Below, in pieces: positions 56,627 through 63,361 of a stretch of 63,361 nt of DNA. The notes under the pieces are model-generated. The model saw nothing but the letters and a program-made list of their open reading frames with translations, was not told where the DNA came from and searched no databases. Positions within the stretch are counted from its first letter, which is position 1. Each line of letters starts with the position of its first letter. The stretch comes from Citromicrobium sp. UBA3494 (GTDB taxonomy: Bacteria; Pseudomonadota; Alphaproteobacteria; Sphingomonadales; Sphingomonadaceae). The stretch is taken from NCBI GenBank assembly GCA_002377695.1, contig DFQH01000003.1, positions 1 to 63,361 of the forward strand, written 5' to 3'. A program made the translations under genes and the position numbers.

Positions 56627-59600
56627 TGGCCGGCGAAACGAATCTCGACGCACCGCGCCGCAGCCGCGCCCGCACCATAGCGAAATGGAGCGCGATCGTT
56701 CTCGGCGGTCTCGTGCTGCTGGTCGCTGCGCTGCTGTTGGGCCTGAATACGGGTCCCGGAAAAAGGTTCATCTCGGACCAGATCGCCGCGCTCGAATTCG
56801 AGAACGGGATGGAGATCGACGTCGGGCGGATCGAAGGCTCGATCTACGGCGAGATGGTGCTGCACGATGTTTCGGTGTCGGATCCGCAGGGAAGTTTCCT
56901 GACCTCGCCTGAAATGCGGATGGACTGGCGTCCCTTCGCTTTCATCAATTCGCATATCGATATCCGTTCGCTGACTTCGCGGCTCGTGACGCTGCAGCGT
57001 TTGCCCGAATTCGCCGAGACGCCGCCATCGGACGATCCGCTGCTGCCCGATTACGACATCGACATCGAAGAATTCCGCATCGACCGGTTCGTCGCCGAAG
57101 CGCCAGTCAGCGGCGAGTTGCGCGTGGCATCGCTCTCCGGCAGGGCGAACATCGCCGACGGTCGCGCGCAGGCCAGCTTCGATGCGGCGACGATCTCGGG
57201 CGAGAACCGCGCAGGCGGCGACCGGATCGCGCTGTTGCTCGACGCAGTGCCCGAAGACAACAAGCTAGATCTCGACCTCGAGCTGAATGCACCCGGCAAC
57301 GGGGTTATCGCCGCGCTGGCCGGCCTGACCGAGCCGCTCCGCGTTCGCGTCGGCGGGGAAGGCAGCTGGGAAGCCTGGAATGGTCAGCTGGACGCGAATC
57401 TCGCGGGCAGCGAATTCGCCCGGCTGCAGCTTGCCGCTCGCAACGGCACGTTCGAGGTGAGCGGACCCACGCGCATTGCACGGCTGTTCGAAGGGCCGAC
57501 GGCGGCGCTGCTCGGTCCGGTTATGAATATCGACATGTCCGCCGCACTCGAGGAACGCCGCGCGACGCTCGCGGGTAATCTCGGCAGCGATGCATTCACG
57601 CTCAACGCCAACGGGCTGGTCGATCTGTCGGACAACAGTTTCGAAGATCTCAAGCTCGCCTTCGTGCTCCTGAAGCCGTCGGCGATGGCGGAGAACCTGC
57701 GCGGCAGCGGGCTGCGTGCGCTGCTGACCCTCGACGGCAAATTTGCCACTCCGCGAGTCGAATATCTGGTCAACGCCAATCGCCTGGTGATGAACGACAT
57801 GGGGCTGGATAACCTGCGCGCGAGCGGGGAAGCGACGGTTGATGCCGAGCGGATCACGATCCCGATCGAAGCCAGCGTTTCGCGCATCACGGGTCTCGAT
57901 ACGGTGGCGGGCGGCTCGCTGCGCAACGTCCGGCTGGCCGGCGATCTCGCGATCGACGGGCCGCGGATCCTGTCGGACAATATGCGCATCCGTTCAGACC
58001 GGATCGACGCCGGGCTGGTCCTGCTCGCCGACACGTCTACCGGGCTCTACACTGGCGCCATCGACGGCAGGATCGACGACTACCGGATCGAAAGCGTCGG
58101 CATCTTCAACATCGAAACCGATGTCGACCTGCAATCGGAAGGCAGCGGTTTCGCGCTCGCAGGCCGGGTCAGGGCGCGCTCGACCAGCCTGTTCAACGAA
58201 GGTGTTCGGGACTTCCTCGGCGGCAATCTCGTTGCCGGGAGCGACGTAAGGTACGGTTCCGACGGGATCGTCCGCTTTTCCAACCTGTCGCTGCGCGCGC
58301 CGGCGGCGCGGATCACCGGGGGCAGCGGTTTCTACGCGCCCGACGGGCGGCTGGCGCTTAACGCCGACGGGGTGACCGATGCCTATGGCCGGGTCGGTGT
58401 ACGCGTCGCGGGCACGCTGACGAACCCGCAAGCCGTCGTCACCGCCGAGCGGCCCGACCTCGGCATCGGCCTCGCCAACCTGCGCGCGAACATCACCGGG
58501 GCGCGGAACGGGTACCGGCTCGATGCGGTGGCCAACACGGATTACGGCCCGCTCACTGCCGACGTCGTGCTCGGGACCGGAAACCAGCTGACGCTCGACA
58601 TCAACAGCGCCAATCTTGCGGGAATCGATTTCTCGGGATCGCTGCGCCAGACCGCGGCAGGCCCGTTCGCCGGGCGGCTCGACGCGAACGGGCGCGGCGT
58701 GGCGGGCATCGTAAGGCTGGACGCCTCGGCTCAGTATCAGCAGGCGCTCGTGAATTTGCGCGCGCGCGACACCGTGCTCCCCGGGCCGGCAAACCTCGCG
58801 ATCGGATCGGCGATCGTCGACGCGCGCGTGATCCTCTACGACCAGCCCTACGTCGTCGCCGACGCGCAGCTGGCGCAGACGTCTTTCGGCAGCCTCAGCC
58901 TCAACGCCGCGCGCGCGAAGATCGACTATCGCGGCGGGCGCGGGACGGCGCGGGTTCTGGCCGAGGGCATCAGCGGTGTCCCGTTCCGGATCGCCGCCAA
59001 TGCCGAGCTCGAGCCCGAACTGTGGCGCGCCGCGCTTAAGGGCCGGGTTCGCGGGATCGATTTCGCGACCACCAGCCCGGCTCGGATCATTCCGCGCGCG
59101 GGCGAATACGAGCTGCTGCCCACGCGGATCGATTTCAGCCGGGGCAATATCCGGCTGGCGGGAAGCTACGGCGAGGGAATCAAGGTCCAGAGCCGCCTCG
59201 ATTCGCTCGACATCGCGATGATTGACGCGTTCGTACCGGGCCTCGGCGTGAACGGCCGCGCGACCGGCAGCCTCGATTTCAGCCAAGCGAACTCCGCCGC
59301 CTTCCCGCGCGCCGATGCGCGGCTTCAGATCGCCAATTTCAGCCGCACCACGGCTGTTTCGGTGAGCCAGCCGGTCGACGTAAATTTCGTAGGCAAGCTG
59401 CTGCCCGATGGCGGCGAGGCGCGCGCAGTCATGCGCCGCCGCGGCACTGTGATCGGACGCATGAACGCCTCGCTCAACCCGCTTCCGCCGGGTTCGGGCA
59501 GCTGGACTACGCGGTTGCTCTCCGCCCCGCTTGGTGGCGGTATTCGCTACAACGGCCCGGCCGACACGCTGTTCTCCTTTGCCGGTCAGCCCGACCAGCG

Positions 59601-60834
59601 TCTTTCGGGTCCGATCGGCGTGGCCGCCGACTTCTCGGGCCGGGTGCAGCGCCCGCATCTGGCTGGGATCGTCCGTGCGAACAACCTCGTGTACGAGAAC
59701 CAGACCTACGGAACGCGCCTGTCCAACATGGCTATCGCGGGGCGTTTCAGCGGCGACCGCTTGGAGATCGAGCGGCTGACCGCCACCGCCGGAGACGGTA
59801 CGGTCAGCGCCGAAGGCTACGTCAGCCTTGCCGAAGCGAGCGGCTATCCCATGAATGTCGAAGTGACGCTGGACGACGCGCGGCTCGCGCGCAGCGACGC
59901 GCTGTCGGCGACCGCGACCGGCAATCTGCGGCTCGCCAAGGCGGCCGGGCAAACCGCGCTGATTTCCGGTCGCATCACGCTGCCCGAAACCCGCTACGAG
60001 ATCATCCGCCAAGGCTCCGCGCAGGTGCCCGAGCTGACCGGGGTACGCTTCAAGCCGCCGCGCGGACCCAGGCGGATCACCGGCGACGAGCCCGCGCAGC
60101 CTCAGCCCGGCCTGTTCGACCAGTTGCGGCTCGATATCGCGTTGACCGCGCCCGAACGTCTCTACGTCTCCGGGATGGGGCTCGAATCCGAATGGAGCGC
60201 CGATATGCGCCTCGGCGGGACCAGCACCGCGCCGCGCATTTCGGGCGACGTGGAACTGGTTCGCGGCACGCTCGGCTTTGCGGGTCGCTCGTTCGAACTT
60301 CGCGACGGGCGGGTCGATTTCACCGGCGGAACCTCGATCGATCCGGTCATCCGCCTGACCGCGACCGAGGACATCGAGGAAGTTACGGTCAACGTGAACA
60401 TTACGGGCCGGGCCTACGATCCGCAGATCGCTTTTTCGAGCGTGCCCGGCCTGCCGCAGGACGAGATCGTCTCGCGCATCCTCTTCGGCAGCTCGATCGG
60501 CAACCTGTCGACGATTCAGGCGGTGCAGCTCGCCGCCTCGCTCAATTCGCTGCGCGGCAGCGGCGGCGGGCTCAACCCGCTCGGCAAATTGCGATCGGCA
60601 ACGGGCGTCGACCGCCTTCGCATTCTCGGCCCCGACGATACCAGCGGTAGAGGAACCGCGCTGGCCGCCGGGCAATACCTGACCGACGACATCTACGTCG
60701 AATTCATCACCGATGCGCGCGGCTTCACTGCTACCCAGCTGGAAGTCAGCCTGACCCCGTTCCTCTCGATCCTCAGCCAGGCGGGGGGATCGGGCGCGAC
60801 CAATGTCAACGTTCGCTACCGGAAGAACTACTGA
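56626..60834 (+). CDS. tamB: TamB-like translocation and assembly module protein
   Basis: A 1402-residue AsmA/TamB-family protein. One N-terminal helix (residues about 21-43) anchors it in the inner membrane; the rest is a long periplasmic beta-taco, ending in the conserved DUF490 domain (RGTLGFAGRSFELRDGRVDF, LSILSQAGGSGATNVNVRYRKNY). It spans the periplasm to TamA or moves phospholipids. Its ATG overlaps the tamA stop. Long antisense frames inside it are GC-driven shadows. Confidence 0.94.
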   Translation: MAGETNLDAPRRSRARTIAKWSAIVLGGLVLLVAALLLGLNTGPGKRFISDQIAALEFENGMEIDVGRIEGSIYGEMVLHDVSVSDPQGSFLTSPEMRMDWRPFAFINSHIDIRSLTSRLVTLQRLPEFAETPPSDDPLLPDYDIDIEEFRIDRFVAEAPVSGELRVASLSGRANIADGRAQASFDAATISGENRAGGDRIALLLDAVPEDNKLDLDLELNAPGNGVIAALAGLTEPLRVRVGGEGSWEAWNGQLDANLAGSEFARLQLAARNGTFEVSGPTRIARLFEGPTAALLGPVMNIDMSAALEERRATLAGNLGSDAFTLNANGLVDLSDNSFEDLKLAFVLLKPSAMAENLRGSGLRALLTLDGKFATPRVEYLVNANRLVMNDMGLDNLRASGEATVDAERITIPIEASVSRITGLDTVAGGSLRNVRLAGDLAIDGPRILSDNMRIRSDRIDAGLVLLADTSTGLYTGAIDGRIDDYRIESVGIFNIETDVDLQSEGSGFALAGRVRARSTSLFNEGVRDFLGGNLVAGSDVRYGSDGIVRFSNLSLRAPAARITGGSGFYAPDGRLALNADGVTDAYGRVGVRVAGTLTNPQAVVTAERPDLGIGLANLRANITGARNGYRLDAVANTDYGPLTADVVLGTGNQLTLDINSANLAGIDFSGSLRQTAAGPFAGRLDANGRGVAGIVRLDASAQYQQALVNLRARDTVLPGPANLAIGSAIVDARVILYDQPYVVADAQLAQTSFGSLSLNAARAKIDYRGGRGTARVLAEGISGVPFRIAANAELEPELWRAALKGRVRGIDFATTSPARIIPRAGEYELLPTRIDFSRGNIRLAGSYGEGIKVQSRLDSLDIAMIDAFVPGLGVNGRATGSLDFSQANSAAFPRADARLQIANFSRTTAVSVSQPVDVNFVGKLLPDGGEARAVMRRRGTVIGRMNASLNPLPPGSGSWTTRLLSAPLGGGIRYNGPADTLFSFAGQPDQRLSGPIGVAADFSGRVQRPHLAGIVRANNLVYENQTYGTRLSNMAIAGRFSGDRLEIERLTATAGDGTVSAEGYVSLAEASGYPMNVEVTLDDARLARSDALSATATGNLRLAKAAGQTALISGRITLPETRYEIIRQGSAQVPELTGVRFKPPRGPRRITGDEPAQPQPGLFDQLRLDIALTAPERLYVSGMGLESEWSADMRLGGTSTAPRISGDVELVRGTLGFAGRSFELRDGRVDFTGGTSIDPVIRLTATEDIEEVTVNVNITGRAYDPQIAFSSVPGLPQDEIVSRILFGSSIGNLSTIQAVQLAASLNSLRGSGGGLNPLGKLRSATGVDRLRILGPDDTSGRGTALAAGQYLTDDIYVEFITDARGFTATQLEVSLTPFLSILSQAGGSGATNVNVRYRKNY

Positions 60835-61022
60835 TGCGCGGTAGTGCTGTTATTTGCCTGCTCTGTCTTGCGGCCTGTCGGAATGAGCCGTCGTTCGACG
60901 AGCGCTATGAAGCCGCTCAAGAAAGAATTGAGGACACGGCCGACGGGATTGATCAGGAATTGGATCCGCCGCAAATCGGGCGAGAGGCGAACGAAAGTCG
61001 TCCGTCGGACAGTCCAGAATGA
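60834..61022 (+). CDS. small lipoprotein
   Basis: A 62-residue open frame beginning MRGSAVICLLCLAACRNEPSF. It has a short signal peptide with lipobox LAAC and an acidic mature part. It overlaps the tamB stop (TGATG), so is translated with tamAB. No family is recognised. It is short, but lipobox and coupling make it credible. Confidence 0.6.
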   Translation: MRGSAVICLLCLAACRNEPSFDERYEAAQERIEDTADGIDQELDPPQIGREANESRPSDSPE

Positions 61023-61162
61023 GCTTTTCGACTCTCCAAATCATGTGATCCTGCATGCGGCTTCCGATAGACGGACAACCAAAAGCCGACAGTCCGCTTC
61101 CGGCCCACACAGCGACATCTGAGCATTTCTCTATCGGCCAATGGTGGCCGAGGAGAACAGCA

Positions 61163-61795
61163 ATGGGATATTCACGATTTGATACAGTCACGCGGCATCG
61201 GCCGGCATGGAATGCCGGAAAGAATGTCGGAACGAAGCGTCCACTGACACAGAAACAGATTTGGGCGATCCGTTTCCATCTCGATCGCGAAGGTCGATTA
61301 AGAGACAAGGCTCTTTTCGACCTCGCCATTGATAGCAAGCTGCGCGGATGCGATCTGGTGAAGATCAAGATTAGTGATGTTGTTGCAGGCGTCGATATCC
61401 GCAATCGGGCAACGGTCATTCAGCAAAAGACCAACCGGCCGGTGCAGTTCGAACTCACTGCCGACGTTCGTGCCACACTGCTAGCGTGGCTGGAACGGCG
61501 AGGCGGCTCAATAAGCGATTATCTGTTCCCGAGCCGTGTCGACCACACCGGCCATATGAGCACGCGGCAGTATGCACGTCTCGTTGACGAATGGGTGACT
61601 GCGATCGGGCTGCGCAAGGCAGAATATGGGACGCACTCACTTCGGCGGACGAAAGCGGCGATGATTTACCGCGCAACCGGCAACATCCGAGCTATCCAAA
61701 TCCTGCTCGGCCACACGAAAATTGAGAACACGGTACGATATCTCGGCGTCGACATCGAGGATGCCTTGCTGCTGGCCGAGAGGACTGAAATCTGA
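61163..61795 (+). CDS. short solitary tyrosine recombinase
   Basis: A 210-residue tyrosine recombinase consisting mostly of a catalytic domain. The Arg box is SKLRGCDL, the HxxR box GTHSLRRTKAAM, the later His in ILLGHTKIENT and the nucleophile Tyr in VRYLGV. There is no full core-binding domain, only MGYSRFDTVTRHRPAWNAGKNVG and PLTQKQIW at the N terminus. GAGGAG lies about eight bases before ATG 61163. Such short recombinases occur scattered in alphaproteobacteria; no cargo is evident. Confidence 0.85.
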   Translation: MGYSRFDTVTRHRPAWNAGKNVGTKRPLTQKQIWAIRFHLDREGRLRDKALFDLAIDSKLRGCDLVKIKISDVVAGVDIRNRATVIQQKTNRPVQFELTADVRATLLAWLERRGGSISDYLFPSRVDHTGHMSTRQYARLVDEWVTAIGLRKAEYGTHSLRRTKAAMIYRATGNIRAIQILLGHTKIENTVRYLGVDIEDALLLAERTEI

Positions 61796-61805
61796 TCTCA
61801 ACTAG

Positions 61806-61838
61806 CGGTCGGCCGGCCATACTGGCCGACCGTTTCGG
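61806..61838 (+). terminator. terminator after the recombinase
   Basis: A perfect 9-bp G+C-rich stem (CGGTCGGCC / GGCCGACCG) with a 9-nt loop, followed by TTTCGGG, begins 10 bp after the recombinase stop. Strong stem but a short T-run. Confidence 0.65.
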
Positions 61839-62138
61839 GCTAAAACAGCATGCTTCTATCGGCGGAAAATGGGTGGTTTTGCGACCGTTAACTTCTAGGT
61901 CGGGATAGCCGAAAAACGGCCATTCTTTGCGGCATGGCCTCACAAAAATATTCCAATTTCGTGGAAGCTACCATCTTCCCGAAACCGCAGCGACCACATT
62001 AAACAGGAATATCATCGCTGCGGGTTGGGCGCTTCTGCCGGCGCTGATGGGTGTCACCATTGTGCGGTTCTGAAGCAACAAGCCTATTGGAAACCTTCTA
62101 CGACAAAAGCGTTAGCACAGTAGCTAGAAGCAAATATT
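61839..62138. other. gene-free region with lower G+C
   Basis: No credible gene is seen here. Composition is more AT-rich than the chromosome to the left. It lies between the recombinase terminator and an orphan lipoprotein and probably consists of mobile-element remnants. Confidence 0.4.
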
Positions 62139-62594
62139 ATGCAGATAAGATCGCGAACCCTATCTTCCGTTATTCTGGCATGCGCTGCGCTTGCTAGCGC
62201 TAGCTGTGATCGGAGCGGTTCGATTGATCCTGCCACCAATCAAGCAGACTTGATTCCAGAAACAGGTAAGCTTCTAGGCACTTGGCAAGTTTCGCGAATA
62301 AATGACAAAGATATCGCCGTCATGCCGCCTATCAGCCTCAACTTAAAAGAAGCTGAACTAGAGGCGATATCTGGCTGTATAACATGGGTTTGGGAGATTG
62401 AGCGATCCTTCTCAACAGTGCTTGTCAATAATATGGTCCCGATACCGGTCTGTGAGCGTGGCCGGACGCCGGAAGAACTGGCGTTTCTTAATATCATGAA
62501 AGCTGGCCCTAAAATTATGATCAAAGATGGAGACCTTTTTATTGTCGGAGAGGAAGGATCGATATCAGCAGCTCATGATACGGACGAGAGATAA
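62139..62594 (+). CDS. orphan lipoprotein, possibly META-like
   Basis: A 151-residue lipoprotein with signal peptide and lipobox (ALASASC). The mature part has LLGTWQVSRINDKDIAVMPPISLNL and ISGCITWVWEIE, which loosely resembles the G-x-W-x-V-x-x-ING and SGC pattern of META/HslJ-like domains; this is weak. The ribosome site is poor. The gene is AT-richer than the core chromosome. Confidence 0.55.
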   Translation: MQIRSRTLSSVILACAALASASCDRSGSIDPATNQADLIPETGKLLGTWQVSRINDKDIAVMPPISLNLKEAELEAISGCITWVWEIERSFSTVLVNNMVPIPVCERGRTPEELAFLNIMKAGPKIMIKDGDLFIVGEEGSISAAHDTDER

Positions 62595-62597
62595 TAA

Positions 62598-63347
62598 GTA
62601 AGGAGATGGAGGCGGAAGAAGCTGGCGATTTTTATTGGGGTAGCGGCATTTGCTTTCACCGCCGCATCCGCACAACAAGTAGCCGAAGCTCCCACACCAC
62701 CACCTCCAGGAACTCAAACAGATGATGGTGGTCGAAATCCTGCCGTCACTTACCTCATGCAAGTCTATAAACTTTCCGAGACAGAAGCAGCAGAAAGGAT
62801 TGCGCTTCAGGATGAGGTCGGAAAGCTTGCTGAACAATTCAATAATTCAGATGATCCAACATTTGCCGACATCGAAATACAGCACGAACCTACCTTTAAA
62901 ATCATCGTAAGCTTTGCTGACAAGTCAGATCGAAAAGCTTTTCTCCAGTCGGTTGATCCAAAAATTGGGCGCTATGTTCAAATCAAGTAGGTCAAACGTT
63001 CAAAGAGTGCCCGCAAAGGAGAAATGCGGCGACTGGAAGAGAGCCTCAATGGAGGAAAACGTGTTGATGTCAGGGCAGGAGAAGCCCCGTTCGTCGTCAC
63101 CTATGATAATGACGAAGAAATATTTACGGTCTATGTTCCGACTATTGCCATGCAGGAAGAACTTGCCGCACGGGTTCCAAGTAATATTAAATCCGAAGTG
63201 AGGTTCGTGGTAGGGGCTCTTCCTCGCCCGTCACAAAGTGGTCCGGAAGGTGTGCAGCCAGGTGACTGGGCGACCGCTGGATATACCATCTACCCTGCAA
63301 AAGATCCAAACTCCCTTCGGTGCACTATAGGATTTTCGGTGACGTGA
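62598..63347 (+). pseudogene. decayed, truncated S1-peptidase-like gene
   Basis: One frame runs from about 62598 to 63347, interrupted by TAG at 62988-62990. It encodes a signal-peptide-like segment (KKLAIFIGVAAFAFTAASAQQ), a helical part (ETEAAERIALQDEVGKLAEQF, then IQHEPTFKIIVSF), after the TAG a region with LNGGKRVDVRAGEAPFVVTYD, and an end at RCTIGFSVT. The order resembles the N-terminal part of secreted bacterial S1 peptidases, where CTxGF-V starts the protease fold; the His-Asp-Ser domain is missing. No ATG precedes the signal segment in frame, though ATG 62606 lies one base out of frame. Both facts suggest decay. Confidence 0.45.
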
Positions 63348-63361
63348 CCCCCTAAACTTCC

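Noticed and set aside
57994..60675. An 893-residue minus-strand open frame inside tamB
   Set aside because: Antisense to a clear TamB coding sequence and without any domain; long antisense frames are common in high-G+C genes.
62606..62724. A short plus-strand frame from ATG 62606
   Set aside because: The ribosome-like AAGGAG is directly adjacent to the ATG, and the product lacks a signal peptide while the +1 frame has one.
36584..63361. CRISPR arrays or a second tRNA end (attR) in the accessory part
   Set aside because: No regularly spaced repeats and no second copy of the tRNA-Ser 3' sequence were found on reading both strands by eye.

Overview
The window reads as a piece of an alphaproteobacterial chromosome, most likely Sphingomonadales and plausibly Erythrobacteraceae. 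The evidence is the 5' end of a 16S rRNA at the left edge, high G+C, and a set of core families typical of that group: HslVU, BamE, ubiquinol-cytochrome c chaperone, DUF177, COQ9, a DUF1134/EipA protein, and TamA-TamB. The genus assignment is inference, because only about 277 bases of 16S are present.

Layout. Positions 1-700 hold the start of a leftward rRNA operon with its leader and promoter. Positions 800-5200 hold a glycosyltransferase, a Wzx-like flippase and an Atm1-type ABC exporter. Positions 5160-13320 hold envelope and transport genes: an EEP-family protein, an M16 peptidase, a SulP transporter, an MFS transporter and a diguanylate cyclase. Positions 13600-17720 hold hslU and hslV, with a tiny zinc-ribbon gene between them on the other strand, then bamE, a cytochrome bc1 assembly chaperone and a DUF177 protein. 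Positions 17737-24966 hold a K+ uptake pair, an ABC-F protein, ssb, and feoAB with a Fur-box-like site. Positions 24981-36258 hold COQ9, an ankyrin protein, SCO, a short overlapping gene chain (YcgN, YgjP-like metallopeptidase), ribD-ribE, a ParD-like gene coupled to methionine aminopeptidase, a MarR regulator with three operator repeats, an aminotransferase and a DUF1134 protein.

A tRNA-Ser(GCT) at 36.5 kb is followed by a P4-type integrase and an AlpA-like gene, the usual left end of a genomic island. Between about 40.4 and 52.3 kb lies a tightly packed cobalamin locus: cobT-cobS-cobC-cobO, a cobalamin riboswitch, btuB-btuF-btuC-btuD-cobQ-cbiB-cobC (decarboxylase), and an opposed cobU/cobP. 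Together these import corrinoids across both membranes, adenosylate them, attach the aminopropanol linker and assemble the nucleotide loop. No corrin-ring synthesis genes are present, so the locus looks like scavenging and late assembly rather than de novo synthesis. A small HTH gene and an AT-richer gap follow, then YihY, tamA and tamB, which look like core genes.

The right end (61-63.4 kb) is again accessory: a short solitary tyrosine recombinase, a strong terminator, an orphan lipoprotein and a decayed, truncated gene resembling the N-terminal part of a secreted S1 peptidase. No CRISPR array and no complete insertion sequence were seen. No wholly new multi-gene system is evident. The best candidates for a second look are the tRNA-linked B12 scavenging locus, the triple MarR operator, a dispersed intergenic repeat found twice, and the degraded right end.
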